Source of the DNA: Novosphingobium beihaiense | Lineage (GTDB): Bacteria > Pseudomonadota > Alphaproteobacteria > Sphingomonadales > Sphingomonadaceae | Length of the DNA stretch: 64,000 nucleotides | Assembly: GCF_022832375.1 (NCBI RefSeq) | Contig: NZ_JALHLG010000003.1 | Coordinates: 310,001 to 374,000 of the forward strand | Direction of reading: 5' to 3' | Shown here: positions 17,020-27,721 of the stretch, in pieces | Layout of the letters: every line of letters begins with the position of its first letter | Position numbering within the stretch: the stretch's first letter is position 1 | Notes under the pieces: model-generated | What the model was told of the DNA's origin: nothing | The model's database searches: none | Seen by the model: only the letters and a program-made list of their open reading frames with translations | Position numbers and translations under genes: made by a program

Positions 17020-17521
17020 GCTTGCCGATCGCCTGCATGACCTTCAGGGCCGCACGCGCGATATGCTTGTCTACAGTAGAAACGGACAAGCCCATCTCTT
17101 CTGCTATTTCTTTCACCGGTCTACCGTGCAGACGGCGCAAAATAAATGCCCGGCGGCATTGGATCGGCAGCGAGTCTATGATCGTCTCAAGACGGCGCAG
17201 TTCATCGCGGGCCTGCAGTTTCCGCTCCGCGGACATGTCATCCGCGATCAGATCGAGATCGGCGATCACTTCGTAGGAAACGACCTTCGCGCGCCGGGCT
17301 TCGTCGATAACAAGGTTGCGCGCGATCGTAAAAAGGTAGCTGCGTCCGTTGGTAACGCGCCGGTAGTCCTCGACCGCGAACGCGCGGGCCATGGTTTCCG
17401 AAACCATGTCGTCCAGTTCGCTCGAATGGGGAAGCACGCGGCGCAGGCGCCCGCGCAGAGCGGCTTCGTGCGGCAGAATGGTCTGCTTGAACCAATCGAG
17501 TTTGCTTCTTGCCGGATGCAC
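16934..17521 (-). CDS. ECF RNA polymerase sigma factor (FecI-like)
   Basis: The 195-residue protein has sigma region 2 (ELDDMVSETMARAFAVEDYRRVTNGRSYLFTIARN) and region 4 with a helix-turn-helix (HGRPVKEIAEEMGLSVSTVDKHIARA). With FecR and the STN receptor it forms a FecIRA-type cell-surface signalling module and probably drives transcription of the receptor operon. The start is GTG with GGGGG about 9 bases upstream; the exact start is uncertain. Confidence 0.92.
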   Translation of the reverse strand: MHPARSKLDWFKQTILPHEAALRGRLRRVLPHSSELDDMVSETMARAFAVEDYRRVTNGRSYLFTIARNLVIDEARRAKVVSYEVIADLDLIADDMSAERKLQARDELRRLETIIDSLPIQCRRAFILRRLHGRPVKEIAEEMGLSVSTVDKHIARAALKVMQAIGKHEGFGFGSSRGSSQRLVGDRSRSGPAVS

Positions 17522-17716
17522 GCGCCACCCCCGTTATCGCCGCCCTTCCGCTGAAGGTACGGGACATTCCTGTCACCTTTCTGTCACGGCCGGTCCGGCC
17601 GGGAGCGGGCTGCGGACAATGGCCTGCAATTAATTTGCGAAAGCCGTTGGCAGATTTTCGGGAGCACTTCGTTTCACCTCCATGACACCCACACTGAAAA
17701 CCCGGGAGCTGCCTCC

Positions 17717-20554
17717 ATGAAGTCCCGTAAACGAACCGCTTTGGAACTCGGCTGTGTTGCTGCCTCGGCGCTGGCCGCCTGCAGTATCCCCTTCACCGCT
17801 CACGCAAGCACGATCGGATCGGCGTCCACGCCGGGGCAGTCCGCCATGGACTTCGCCATTCCGTCGCAGACACTCAAGACGGCCATGGCGGTCTTCTCGC
17901 GCCAGTCGGGCTATCAGGTGCTGTTTCCCTACGACAAGGTTCAGGGCATGCGCACAAAGGCGGTTTCCGGACGCATGACGCCGGACGAGGCCTTGCAGCG
18001 CATGCTCGCTGGCACGGGCCTCAAGGTCAATCACGCCGGGCCGCGCGGCATCGCCCTCTCCTTCGCAGACATGGAGCGTCCGGCCCGGGGCTCCGTCCAG
18101 CTTGCGGGCAGCGAAAGCGCGGGCAGCGCAGCCTTTCCCCTGACCGGGCAGGCCACCGCCGCCGCGGCGCCCTATGAAGCCGGGAACACCAAGGAAGATG
18201 TGCCGGTCGACATCGTCGTCACCGGCTCGCGCGGCATGCCGCGCACCGTGGCGGACAGCCCCACCCCCGTCGACGTGATTTCCGCCAAGGATCTGGAGAA
18301 AACCGGCAAGCCGGGCCTGCTGGCGGCGCTGAACACGCTCGTCCCCTCCTTCAATGTGCCGACGCGCGCAGGCGGCGGCACTTCCACAGTGATCTCCACT
18401 GGCGGCCTGCGCGGGCTCAATCCCGATCAGACGCTGATCCTTGTCAACGGCAAGCGCCGCCACAAGACCTCGCTGATCAATGCGGTGTCCTCGCTCTACA
18501 ACGGCTCGGTGCCGGTCGATCTCGATCTGATCCCCACCTCGGCCGTGGACCATATCGAAGTCCTGCGCGACGGTGCGGCGGCGCAATACGGCTCCGATGC
18601 CATTGCCGGCGTCATCAACATCATCCTCAAGGACAAGACCTCGGGCGGATCGGCCAGCTTCACGGCGGGCCAGAACATGGACCGCAGCGACGGCGAGACT
18701 TATCTCGCCGATGCCAGTCTGGGCGTGGCGCTGGGCGATGCCGGTTTTGCGGATGTCTTCGTCAGCGCGAAGAAGCAGTCCGCTTCCAACCGCGCCCGCC
18801 CGATCGCGGACACGGTGCAGCTCTACACACCGATCGACGGCGAGACCGACCCGCGCGAGGCCACGGCGGACCGCCTGATCACCCGCAACTACGGCGGCTT
18901 CCCGGCGCAGGCCATCAACACCGGCTATAACGCCGCTTACGATTTCGGCGGCGTGGAACTCTATTCGTTCGGCACCTTCAGCCAGCGCAAGTCCGAGCTG
19001 GACTATACCTTCCGCTATCCCTCGAACCCCAATTCGCTGCCCGAACTCTACCCCAACGGCTTCCGCCCGCACCGCGACATTCGCGAGCAGGACTTCGAAT
19101 TCACCGCCGGTCTGCGCGGCGAAGTGAGCGGATGGCACTGGGATCTCGCAACCGGCTTCGGCAAGAACCGCGCGCGGCAGACGGGTTCCAATACCCTCAA
19201 CGCCTCGCTCGGCCCGACGAGCCCCACCAGCTTCTACATCGGCACGCTGGAATCGACCGAGTGGAAGAACACTTTTGACGTGACCAAGGGATACGCCGTG
19301 GGCGGCGGGAACCTGCAGGTCTCCGCCGGGCTGCAGTTCCGGCGCGAAACCTACAGCGTGATCCAGGGCGATGAAGCCAGTTCGGCGCTCGGGACTTACA
19401 GCTATATCGACAGCAATGGCGTGACGCGCGTTCCGGCCACGGGCGCGCAGGCAGCCAACGGCTTCACCGCCGACGATGCGGGCCATCTCGGCCGCAACAA
19501 CCTCGGCGCCTATCTCGATCTTGCCTACGATCCCACCAGCGCGATCACCATCGGTGGCGCCGTGCGCTTCGAGCACTACGACGATTCCTCGGGCGATACG
19601 CTGATCGCCAAGCTCAACGGGCGCTATGCCGTAACCCCGTGGCTGGCGCTGCGCGGTGCGGTCAGCACCGGTTTCCGCGCGCCCGGCCTCGCGCAGCAGA
19701 TCTACGCGACGACGACCGGCCAGTTCCGCATCATCGACGGCGAACAGGTCCGGCTCCAGATCAAGACCCTGCCGGTCAATTCGGCCGCTGCTATCGCGCT
19801 GGGATCGCAGCCCCTCAAACCGGAGAAGTCCACCAACTTCAGTGCCGGTTTCGTGCTGACCCCGATCGACCGGCTGACGCTGACCGTCGATGCCTACCAG
19901 ATCAAGGTGAAGGACCGCATCGCCATCACCAGCACGCTCACCGGCGATGCGGTCTCGGCAATCCTCGTCGCCAATGGCCTCTCGCCCTATATCAGCGCGC
20001 AGTACTACACCAACGCGATCGATACCCGCACCCGGGGCATCGACGTGGTGGCGACCTACAGCCATCCGCTGGGAGACCTTGGCAAGATGGCGTGGAACAT
20101 CGGGTACAATTACAACAAGAACATTATCACCCGCATTTCCGACAATCCCGCAGAGCTGGCCTCGCTGGGCCCGGACTACGTGCTGTTCGACAGGGTCTCG
20201 CAGGCCAATCTGACGAAGAACCTGCCCAAGACCAAGCTGATGCTCGGCAACACCACCACGATCGGCGATTTCACGCTCAACACGCGGGTGGTGCGCTACG
20301 GCACGCTTGCCTCGCTCCAGAACGACACCACGCGCGACCGCACGTTCGGTGCCAAGTGGATCACGGACGCCGAACTGGCCTGGCAGGCGACCGAAATGGT
20401 CCAGATCGCGGTGGGGGCCAACAACCTGTTCAACGTCTATCCGGACGAGAACGGCATCTACAGCGCCGCTTACGGCGCGGGCATGTACCCGACCACATCG
20501 CCCTACGGCTTCACCGGCGGTTACTACTACGGCCGCGTCGCTCTCTCGTTCTGA
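17717..20554 (+). CDS. TonB-dependent transducer/receptor with N-terminal STN signalling domain
   Basis: The protein has 945 residues. A signal peptide covers about residues 1-31. The secretin/TonB short N-terminal (STN) domain spans about residues 45-115 ([20 protein letters not shown] ... LAGTGLKV). A TonB-box-like [10 protein letters not shown], a plug domain and a 22-strand barrel ending in [10 protein letters not shown] follow. The STN domain marks receptors that signal through FecR to an ECF sigma factor, and exactly such a pair lies divergently at 15985-17521. The ligand is unknown; the downstream acylase suggests an acylated or peptide-like compound rather than iron alone. It is first in an operon with the acylase and the FG-GAP protein. 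Confidence 0.93.
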   Translation: MKSRKRTALELGCVAASALAACSIPFTAHASTIGSASTPGQSAMDFAIPSQTLKTAMAVFSRQSGYQVLFPYDKVQGMRTKAVSGRMTPDEALQRMLAGTGLKVNHAGPRGIALSFADMERPARGSVQLAGSESAGSAAFPLTGQATAAAAPYEAGNTKEDVPVDIVVTGSRGMPRTVADSPTPVDVISAKDLEKTGKPGLLAALNTLVPSFNVPTRAGGGTSTVISTGGLRGLNPDQTLILVNGKRRHKTSLINAVSSLYNGSVPVDLDLIPTSAVDHIEVLRDGAAAQYGSDAIAGVINIILKDKTSGGSASFTAGQNMDRSDGETYLADASLGVALGDAGFADVFVSAKKQSASNRARPIADTVQLYTPIDGETDPREATADRLITRNYGGFPAQAINTGYNAAYDFGGVELYSFGTFSQRKSELDYTFRYPSNPNSLPELYPNGFRPHRDIREQDFEFTAGLRGEVSGWHWDLATGFGKNRARQTGSNTLNASLGPTSPTSFYIGTLESTEWKNTFDVTKGYAVGGGNLQVSAGLQFRRETYSVIQGDEASSALGTYSYIDSNGVTRVPATGAQAANGFTADDAGHLGRNNLGAYLDLAYDPTSAITIGGAVRFEHYDDSSGDTLIAKLNGRYAVTPWLALRGAVSTGFRAPGLAQQIYATTTGQFRIIDGEQVRLQIKTLPVNSAAAIALGSQPLKPEKSTNFSAGFVLTPIDRLTLTVDAYQIKVKDRIAITSTLTGDAVSAILVANGLSPYISAQYYTNAIDTRTRGIDVVATYSHPLGDLGKMAWNIGYNYNKNIITRISDNPAELASLGPDYVLFDRVSQANLTKNLPKTKLMLGNTTTIGDFTLNTRVVRYGTLASLQNDTTRDRTFGAKWITDAELAWQATEMVQIAVGANNLFNVYPDENGIYSAAYGAGMYPTTSPYGFTGGYYYGRVALSF

Positions 20555-20612
20555 ACCGCAGGCCGGTGCGTCCTGCTCAGGGCGCATCGGCCCTATGAAA
20601 GGAAGATCCGCC

Positions 20613-22733
20613 ATGCGTTCAGCCGCGATCGGACTGGCCCTGACATTGGCCGCCGTTACCGGGACCAGTTCCCTCATGCCCCCCTCCGCTGCCGAAGCGG
20701 CCGCGCGCAAGACGGCCTTCGGCGGCGGGGAAATCCTGTGGGACAGCTTCGGCGTCCCGCACGTCTATGCCAAGACGGAAGCCGGTGCGTTCTATGGCTT
20801 CGGCTATGCCCAGGCGCAGAACCACGGCGACATCCTGCTGCACATGTACGGCGAATCCCGCGCCAAGGCCGCCGAGTACTGGGGCGAAAAGTTCGCCAAG
20901 CAGGACCGCTGGCTGATCGCCAACGGCGTGCCCCAGCGCGCCGCGCAGTGGTACAAGCTGCAAACCCCGCAGATGCGCCAGGATCTCGACGCTTTCGCCG
21001 CCGGGATCAACGCCTATGCCGAGGCGCACCGCGACAAGATCGACCCGGAAGTGCTGCAAGTGCTGCCGGTCAAAGGCGTCGATGTGATCGCCCATGCCCA
21101 CCGGCTGATGAACTTCCTCTACATCGCGTCCGACCGCCGGGTGCTGGTCGAACCGAAGACCAACGAGGCGGGCGGGTCGAACGCCTGGGCGGTGGCGCCA
21201 TCACGCTCGGCCAGCGGCCATTCCATGCTGCTCGCCAATCCGCACCTGCCTTGGGCGCCCAGCCTGCTCACCTATATGGAAGCCCAGATCAATGCCCCCG
21301 GCCTCAGCGTCTATGGCGCGACGCAAGTGGGCCTGCCGGTGCTGCGCTTCGCATTCAACAAGGATCTGGGGTTCACCAACACCGTGAACACCATGCTGGG
21401 CTACACCAGCTATGCCCTCACCCTGAAAAATGGTGGCTACCTGTTCGACGGCAAAGTCCGCCCGTTCCGCACCGAGACCAAGAGCTTCAAGGTCCGCCAG
21501 CCCGACGGCTCGATGAAAACGGAAACCTTCACCCAGCGCTACGCGGTGCAGGGCCCGGTCTTCGATCTGCCCGGCGGCAAAATGACAGTCGCGCTCAAGG
21601 TGGCGGGGCTGGACCGGCCCGGGGTGCTGCAACAGTACCTCGACATGGGCAAGGCGCATGACTGGGCCACGTTCAGCAAGGCCCTGCGCGAGATGCAGGT
21701 GGTGATGTTCAACATCGTCTATGCCGACCGAGACGGGCACATCCTCTATCTCGACAACGGCCTGCTGCCCAAGCACGAAAGCGGGGATGTCGCCTACTGG
21801 TCGAAGCCCGTGCCCGGCGATACCTCCAAGACGCTGTGGAGCGGCCTGCACAGCTTCGACGAGATGCCCAAAGTGCTCGATCCGGTCAGCGGCTTCGTGC
21901 AGAACGCCAACGATCCGCCATGGCTGAGCACCTGGCCGCGCCAGCTCGATCCGAAGGCGTTCCCGGCCTACGTGGCGCCCATCGGCCCGGAAAGCCAGCG
22001 CGCGCAGATGTCGGTCAAGCTGCTCGCCGATGGGCCGAAGCTGAGCTTCGACGATTTCGTCGCCAGGAAGCTGACCACCCGCTCGCTGATGGCGGACCGC
22101 CTGATCCCGGCGCTTGCGCAAGCGGCCGAAGGCAATACCGATCCGGACGTGCGCCAGGCGATCGCGCTGCTGTCGCAATGGGACCATCGCTTCGAGCCTG
22201 ACAGCCGCGGCGCGCTGCTGTTCGAGACCTGGGCCGCGATCTTCGCGCCCGACAACTTCAAGGACCAGAGCAACTATGCGGTGAAATGGACGCCTGACGA
22301 TCCGCTGGAAACCCCGCGCGGACTCAAGGATCCGGCCGCCGCGGTCGCCATGCTCAAACAGGCGGTGGCGAAGACCAAAGAGCTCTACGGCGCCATCGAC
22401 CGTCCTTTCGGCGAAGTCTCGCGCTTTCACATCGGCGATGTCGATCTTCCCGGCAACGGCGGCTTCGGCAACACCGGCGTCTTCCGCACGATCACCTGGG
22501 GCAAGATGAAGAACGGCGAGCGCACGCCGCTCCATGGCGAGACCTGGGTCTCCATGGTCGAATTCGGCACCCCGATGAAGGCGGTGGGCCTGATGAGTTA
22601 CGGCAATTCCAGCCAGCCCGGATCGCCCCATCGCGGCGACCAGCTCAAATACCTCTCGGACAAGACGTTCCGCACGCTGTGGCTCGATCGCGGCGAAGTG
22701 GAAAAGCATCTGGAAGACACGACCCCATTCTGA
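20613..22733 (+). CDS. penicillin-acylase-family Ntn hydrolase (S45), exported
   Basis: The 706-residue precursor has a signal peptide (about residues 1-31). The alpha chain is followed by the autocleavage site [10 protein letters not shown], making Ser189 the N-terminal nucleophile of the beta chain. SNAW and the later [14 protein letters not shown] and QNANDPPW motifs fit the acyl-homoserine-lactone/aculeacin acylase branch. It hydrolyses amide bonds of N-acyl compounds in the periplasm. ATG 20613 has GGAAG upstream and gives a clean signal peptide; the frame extends further upstream without stops but overlaps the receptor gene. It sits 58 bases downstream of the STN receptor, so the receptor's ligand may be its substrate. 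Confidence 0.9.
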   Translation: MRSAAIGLALTLAAVTGTSSLMPPSAAEAAARKTAFGGGEILWDSFGVPHVYAKTEAGAFYGFGYAQAQNHGDILLHMYGESRAKAAEYWGEKFAKQDRWLIANGVPQRAAQWYKLQTPQMRQDLDAFAAGINAYAEAHRDKIDPEVLQVLPVKGVDVIAHAHRLMNFLYIASDRRVLVEPKTNEAGGSNAWAVAPSRSASGHSMLLANPHLPWAPSLLTYMEAQINAPGLSVYGATQVGLPVLRFAFNKDLGFTNTVNTMLGYTSYALTLKNGGYLFDGKVRPFRTETKSFKVRQPDGSMKTETFTQRYAVQGPVFDLPGGKMTVALKVAGLDRPGVLQQYLDMGKAHDWATFSKALREMQVVMFNIVYADRDGHILYLDNGLLPKHESGDVAYWSKPVPGDTSKTLWSGLHSFDEMPKVLDPVSGFVQNANDPPWLSTWPRQLDPKAFPAYVAPIGPESQRAQMSVKLLADGPKLSFDDFVARKLTTRSLMADRLIPALAQAAEGNTDPDVRQAIALLSQWDHRFEPDSRGALLFETWAAIFAPDNFKDQSNYAVKWTPDDPLETPRGLKDPAAAVAMLKQAVAKTKELYGAIDRPFGEVSRFHIGDVDLPGNGGFGNTGVFRTITWGKMKNGERTPLHGETWVSMVEFGTPMKAVGLMSYGNSSQPGSPHRGDQLKYLSDKTFRTLWLDRGEVEKHLEDTTPF

Positions 22734-22768
22734 CGCCCCGCACGTCACCGGGACGAAGGAGCACTTGC

Positions 22769-24274
22769 ATGAAGTATCTGCCCCCCCTGCTTGCGGTGCT
22801 GGCCGCCGCAAGCCCTTTTATTCCCGCGCTGGCCGCCAGCGCTCAGGACGCCGCCCATCCTTTCGTGTCCGTCCAGCCCGATCTGTTCGGCGAGGCCGGT
22901 TCGCTGTCAAACGCATGGGCCGATTTCGATAACGACGGCGATCTCGACTTCGCGGTATCGCTCAAGAGCGGGGCGATCCGTCTCTACCGCAACGATGGCG
23001 GCCAGTTCACCAGCGTTGGCGAAGCATTGGGCCTGCCCGCTTCCGGCCCGGAGTTTCGCGGGCTGAGCTGGGGCGATTACGACGGCGACGGCTGGCTGGA
23101 CCTGCTGGCAGGCGCCACCATGCCGGACAGCCTCACTGCCCTGTTCCACAACAACGGCGGCAAGGGTTTCACGAATGTCGCCGCCGAAGCCGGGCTGACG
23201 GTCCCCGGCCGGTCTTCCCGCCAGAACAACTGGGTCGATCTCGACGGGGACGGCGACCTCGATCTCTACGCGACCGACCGCATCGGCAAGAACCGCCTCT
23301 ACCGCAACGATGGCGGCCGTTTCGCCCAGATTCTGGCCGATGCGCCACCAACCCTGTTCCGCTCGACCGTGGGCGCCTGCTGGTTCGATTATGACGAGGA
23401 CGGCGATCTGGATCTCTATCTCGCCAACCAGTCGGGCAAGGCCGATGCCCTGCTGCGCAACGACGGCGGTGCCTTCACCGATGCCGCGCCCGCGCTCGGC
23501 ATGGACCAGCCGGTGCGCGACAAGACCGAGGGCGGCGTCGGCTGCGCGGTGGGCGATTACGACAACGACGGGCATCTCGACATTTTCGTGCCCAACTACG
23601 GCCACAACGTGCTGTGGCACAATGACGGCAACGGGCGCTTCACCAACACCGCGCCCGCGCTGGGACTTGCAGTGGAGAACCACGCGGTCGGCGCGAGCTG
23701 GGGCGATTACGACAACGATGGGCGGCTCGATCTGTTCGTCACGTCCTATCACGGCCCGCGCGGCGAGCAGGTTCCCGCCGACGCGCTGTTCCACAACGAG
23801 GGCAAAAAAGGCTTCGTCAATGTGATTGCCGCCAACCCGCTGGTGAACAACGGCGATCACGGCGTGGAATGGGTGGACTTCGATGGCGACGGCGCGATCG
23901 ATCTCAACATGACCCATGGCTACAGCGCAGTGGGCGGTCATTTCCTGTTCCGCAATGCCATGGCGCCCGGCGATGCGCACCGCTCGCTCCACGTGCTGGT
24001 GCGCGGGGCTGACGGGCGTCAGGCCCCTCCCGGCACCGAAATCCGCCTCTACGACAAGAAGGGACGCATCCTCGCCACACGGCTGGTCTCGACCGGCGGC
24101 GGCTATGGTGCGCAGAGTGTGACTCCGGTGCACTTCGGTCTTGCCACCATGAAGCCGGTTACTGTCGAAGTCACCTGGATCACCGGAACCGGCCGGATCA
24201 GCCAGAGGTTCCCGAATGTCGATCCGCGCGAATGGGCTGACCGGTCCTTCGTTGTCACCCGCACGCCGGGCTGA
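22769..24274 (+). CDS. exported FG-GAP/VCBS repeat protein with C-terminal ASPIC/UnbV domain (CRTAC1-like)
   Basis: The 501-residue protein has a signal peptide (MKYLPPLLAVLAAASPFIPALAA). At least seven calcium-binding loops of DxDxDG type follow (DFDNDGDLDF, DYDGDGWLDL, DLDGDGDLDL, DYDEDGDLDL, DYDNDGHLDI, DYDNDGRLDL, DFDGDGAIDL), which would build a beta-propeller. A C-terminal UnbV/ASPIC region (VTVEVTWITGTG) ends the protein. The role is unknown; such propellers bind ligands or partner proteins at the cell surface. GAAGGAG lies 8 bases upstream of the ATG. It is last in the receptor-acylase operon and is followed by a strong terminator. Confidence 0.88.
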   Translation: MKYLPPLLAVLAAASPFIPALAASAQDAAHPFVSVQPDLFGEAGSLSNAWADFDNDGDLDFAVSLKSGAIRLYRNDGGQFTSVGEALGLPASGPEFRGLSWGDYDGDGWLDLLAGATMPDSLTALFHNNGGKGFTNVAAEAGLTVPGRSSRQNNWVDLDGDGDLDLYATDRIGKNRLYRNDGGRFAQILADAPPTLFRSTVGACWFDYDEDGDLDLYLANQSGKADALLRNDGGAFTDAAPALGMDQPVRDKTEGGVGCAVGDYDNDGHLDIFVPNYGHNVLWHNDGNGRFTNTAPALGLAVENHAVGASWGDYDNDGRLDLFVTSYHGPRGEQVPADALFHNEGKKGFVNVIAANPLVNNGDHGVEWVDFDGDGAIDLNMTHGYSAVGGHFLFRNAMAPGDAHRSLHVLVRGADGRQAPPGTEIRLYDKKGRILATRLVSTGGGYGAQSVTPVHFGLATMKPVTVEVTWITGTGRISQRFPNVDPREWADRSFVVTRTPG

Positions 24275-24324
24275 ACCTTTAGACCCTGCCGCAGGGCTTG
24301 CGGCACATTCCCGAACCCACCTTA

Positions 24325-24361
24325 CCCGATGGCCCTCCCAAGGGGCCATCGGGCTTTTGTT
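24325..24361 (+). terminator. rho-independent terminator after the acylase operon
   Basis: CCCGATGGCCC (24325-24335) pairs perfectly with GGGCCATCGGG (24343-24353) across a 7-base loop and is followed by CTTTTGTTTG. This separates the operon from the next receptor gene. Confidence 0.9.
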
Positions 24362-24518
24362 TGTCCCGCTCACTGCGCTGAATCACAATATTTTGCTTTC
24401 GCGATTGGCAGAATTCCCGGGCCTGTTCGTTTCATATGGCTGCAGCGGGTACCGCAGCTGCCGCATTTCCCCGCGGAGGGCGCGAGGGGCGGCGGCCCTG
24501 CGGCAACAGAGGGAACCA

Positions 24519-27500
24519 ATGCACATGATCCACAATCATCACCGGCGAGCCTTGCTGCTCGCCGCGTCTCTGTTCAGTCTTGCCGCTTCGGAGGTTGTCC
24601 TGGCGCAAACTTCCGATGCGCCGGAGACCACGGCGCCGGACAGTACACCGCAGGGCGATATCATCGTGACCGGCACCCGGATCAGCGGGGCGAAGACCAG
24701 CCAGGCGCTGCCTGTCACCGTCGTCAGCGAAGAGCAGATCGCCGCCACCGGCGCCGTGTCGGGCGACGAGCTGTTCCGCTCGATCCCGCAGATGGGCGGC
24801 GTCTCGTTCAACAGCAGCCGGGGGCAGGTCAGCAGCAACTTCGCGCGCGGCGATATCGGCTCGGTCGACTTGCGCGGGCTGGGTGTCGGCAACACGCTTG
24901 TCCTGATCAACGGCCGCCGCGTGGTTCAGCACCCCTCCAGCCAGGCGAGCAACACGCTGGCCCCTGTCACCACCTACAACACCAACGCGATCCCCGTGTA
25001 CGGCGTGCAGCGCGTCGAAGTGCTGCGTGACGGCGCGGCGGCGCTCTATGGCACCGATGCCGTCGCGGGCGTGGTCAACACCATCCTGCGCGACGATATC
25101 AGCGGCGGCGGCCTTACCGCGCAATACGGCGGCGCCGAAGGCACCGGCATGCGCGAATTCAGCGGCTCGGGCTATCTGGGCACGGACTTCGCGCAAGGGC
25201 GCGGCAATATCTCGATGCTGTTCAACTATGTGCACCGCAGCGCGCTCGATTCCACGGATCAGGATTTCACCGCCACATCGGATCACCGCTTCTTCAAGCC
25301 GTTCCTGGGCACCATCTTCGAAGGCTCCAACAGCCTGGATGACACCAGCACCAGCTCTCCGTGGGGCAACTTCACCACGCTGGGCGGCGTTCCCGTGTTT
25401 CAGGGGTCAACGCGCCTCACCACGGCCGGGGGCAGCTTTTCGATCCAGCCTACCGCCAACGGGGGCTGTGCCGCGGTTCTGCCCAACGATATCTGCATCG
25501 ACGACGGCAACCGCGCGACGACCGGCGCGGACCGCAACACCCGCTGGGACGCGCAGGCCTATTTCCCGATCTCGATCATGCCCAAGCTGGACCGCGCGAA
25601 TGTCTATGCCACCGGCCACTATGACCTGACCGACAACCTGACGCTGTTCGGCGAGGCCAGTTACTACTACGCCAAGACCCGCAGCGTGCAGAGCAGCGTC
25701 TTCACCATCGGCTCGATCCGGATGACAGTTCCCGCCTCCAACTACTGGAACCCCTTCGGCCCGGTGACGTTCGCGGATGGCTCCGCCAATCCCAACCGCC
25801 TGCCGGGCATCGATGCTCCCGCCGAAGGGCTGCCGGTCACGATCACCAACTACATCTTCAACGATGCGGGTCCGACGATCGTCAATGTCGAGAACAAACA
25901 GTCCCGCTTCCTGGCCGGTCTGCGCGGAGAAGCGCTGGGTTTCGACTGGGAAAGCGCCCTGCTCTATTCCGAAGCAAGCGTACGGGATTCGCAGGACGGC
26001 ATCAGCGCCACCGCGCTCCAGCAAAGCCTCGCGCTCTCCACACCCGATGCCTACAACCCGTTCAACGGCGGCAATCCCAACGATCCGATGGGCATCGATT
26101 CCACGCCCAGCAGCCAGGCCGCGCTCGATTCCATCCGGGTAAAGAACGTGCGCAGGAACAAGTCCACGCTGGCCCAGTGGGACTTTCGCGCTTCGAAGTC
26201 TGACCTGTTCGCCCTGCCCGCAGGCAATGTCGGCATGGCTTTTGGCGCCGAGGCCCGCCGCGATACGCAGTACGACAATCGCGATCCCCGGGTGGATGGA
26301 ACGCTGACCTGGACCGATACCGTAACCGGCATCAACCAGCCCAGCGAGCTGTTCGGCGTCAGCCCCACGCCGGATACGAAGGGCGGACGCACCGTCCTGT
26401 CTGCCTATGCCGAATTCGCCGTTCCCATCGTCTCGCAGGACATGGACGTGCCGCTGGTCCGCAGCCTCGAACTGCAACTGGCCGGGCGGTACGAGCACTA
26501 TTCGGACTTCGGCAGCATCGCCAAGCCCAAGGTCGCGGCAGCCTGGGATCTGTTCGACGGGCTGCGGCTGCGCGGTTCCTGGGCGCAGGGTTTCCGGGCT
26601 CCGAACCTGGAGCAGACCAACGCCACGCTGGTGACGCGCGGTAACACGCGGACCGACTGGATCCGCTGCGAAGCCGATCTTCGCGCAGGCCGTATCTCCA
26701 ACTTCAACCAGTGCTCGCAGCGTTACGTCGCGACCGAGCGGCGTGCGGGCAACCCGGATCTCAAGCCCGAAACCTCGGAAACCTGGACTGCCGGCGCCGT
26801 GGTGCAACCGCCGTTCATGAACACGAGCCGCGTGCGCACGACGTTCACCGTCGATTACTGGCAAGTGAAGCAGAAGGGCATCGTCGGCGTGTTCGGCGGG
26901 GGCAATGCCATGATCAGCGACTATCTGGCCCGCGTGCAGGGCAGCGCCGATCCCAACGTGAGCCGCAGGCCGGCCACAGCGGATGACATCGCCCTGTTCG
27001 CAGGCACCGGGATCGATCCGGTCGGCACCGTGCAATATGTCGAGGACAAGTACCGCAACCTGGAACCGCAAACGGTGCGCGGCATCGACTTCGGCTTCAA
27101 CCTGTCGGTGCGCGATACCGGCATCGGCGATTTCAGCCTGGGGATCAACGCAGCTTATCTGCTCAAGTACTTCCGCAACGTCTCACCGGAAGTGCAGGCC
27201 CTGCTGGATGCCCGCTCCGCCGGGCAGATCGACGTCGATACCGTCATTCCCGAGGCCTCGGACCAGATCCGGCAAGGCGGCTTCCCGAAATGGCGGGGAT
27301 CGACCTCGCTCACCTGGAACCTGGGGCAAGTCACGATGGGCGGCTTCGTCGATTACACCAGCAGCATCATGGATACCGCAATCACCGTGAGCGGCCAGAA
27401 CCTGCGGCTAGACAGCTACACCACCGCCAACCTCTACGTGCAGTATGCCTTCAAGGACGGTGCGATGGATGGTGCCCGCGTGCGGGTGGGCGCCCGCAAT

Positions 27501-27608
27501 CTCACCAACGCTCACCCGCCGCTCAACTCCAGCGGCTTTGGCTATGACGGCGCGCTGTATTCGCCCGTGCCGCGGTACTGGTACGTCAACGTCTCCAAGG
27601 AGTTCTGA
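24519..27608 (+). CDS. TonB-dependent outer-membrane receptor
   Basis: The protein has 1029 residues with a signal peptide ending ASEVVLAQ, a TonB-box-like GDIIVTGTR, a plug (PVTVVSEEQIAATGAVSGDELF ... VLINGRRV ... [22 protein letters not shown]) and a long barrel ending in WYVNVSKEF. There is no STN domain, so it does not signal through FecR. ATG 24519 follows AGAGGGA and gives a proper signal peptide; the longer open frame overlaps the previous gene. Two amidohydrolases follow in the same direction after a 113-base gap with a hairpin, suggesting uptake of a cyclic amide or peptide substrate (inference). Confidence 0.92.
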   Translation: MHMIHNHHRRALLLAASLFSLAASEVVLAQTSDAPETTAPDSTPQGDIIVTGTRISGAKTSQALPVTVVSEEQIAATGAVSGDELFRSIPQMGGVSFNSSRGQVSSNFARGDIGSVDLRGLGVGNTLVLINGRRVVQHPSSQASNTLAPVTTYNTNAIPVYGVQRVEVLRDGAAALYGTDAVAGVVNTILRDDISGGGLTAQYGGAEGTGMREFSGSGYLGTDFAQGRGNISMLFNYVHRSALDSTDQDFTATSDHRFFKPFLGTIFEGSNSLDDTSTSSPWGNFTTLGGVPVFQGSTRLTTAGGSFSIQPTANGGCAAVLPNDICIDDGNRATTGADRNTRWDAQAYFPISIMPKLDRANVYATGHYDLTDNLTLFGEASYYYAKTRSVQSSVFTIGSIRMTVPASNYWNPFGPVTFADGSANPNRLPGIDAPAEGLPVTITNYIFNDAGPTIVNVENKQSRFLAGLRGEALGFDWESALLYSEASVRDSQDGISATALQQSLALSTPDAYNPFNGGNPNDPMGIDSTPSSQAALDSIRVKNVRRNKSTLAQWDFRASKSDLFALPAGNVGMAFGAEARRDTQYDNRDPRVDGTLTWTDTVTGINQPSELFGVSPTPDTKGGRTVLSAYAEFAVPIVSQDMDVPLVRSLELQLAGRYEHYSDFGSIAKPKVAAAWDLFDGLRLRGSWAQGFRAPNLEQTNATLVTRGNTRTDWIRCEADLRAGRISNFNQCSQRYVATERRAGNPDLKPETSETWTAGAVVQPPFMNTSRVRTTFTVDYWQVKQKGIVGVFGGGNAMISDYLARVQGSADPNVSRRPATADDIALFAGTGIDPVGTVQYVEDKYRNLEPQTVRGIDFGFNLSVRDTGIGDFSLGINAAYLLKYFRNVSPEVQALLDARSAGQIDVDTVIPEASDQIRQGGFPKWRGSTSLTWNLGQVTMGGFVDYTSSIMDTAITVSGQNLRLDSYTTANLYVQYAFKDGAMDGARVRVGARNLTNAHPPLNSSGFGYDGALYSPVPRYWYVNVSKEF

Positions 27609-27635
27609 CCGGCGCTCCATCCCGGCGCCGCGAAG

Positions 27636-27666
27636 GGAGCGTTTCCGCATCGCGCGGGAACGCTCC
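27636..27666 (+). terminator. intercistronic hairpin after the receptor gene
   Basis: GGAGCGTTTCC (27636-27646) pairs with GGGAACGCTCC (27656-27666) over 11 base pairs including one G-U pair. No T-run follows, so it may attenuate or stabilise the receptor mRNA rather than fully terminate. Confidence 0.5.
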
Positions 27667-27721
27667 TGGCGCAGGAGGCGGAGCCCCCTTGACCTTTCAA
27701 TCCCACCTAAGGAACAGCCAC

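Noticed and set aside
17571..17587. Direct repeat TGTCAC spaced 11 bases in the sigma/receptor intergenic region
   Set aside because: It could be a regulator site, but six-base repeats are expected by chance and nothing else supports it.
17630..20710. 1026-residue minus-strand frame opposite the STN receptor
   Set aside because: It is an antisense shadow of the TonB receptor, which has clear signal, STN, plug and barrel features.
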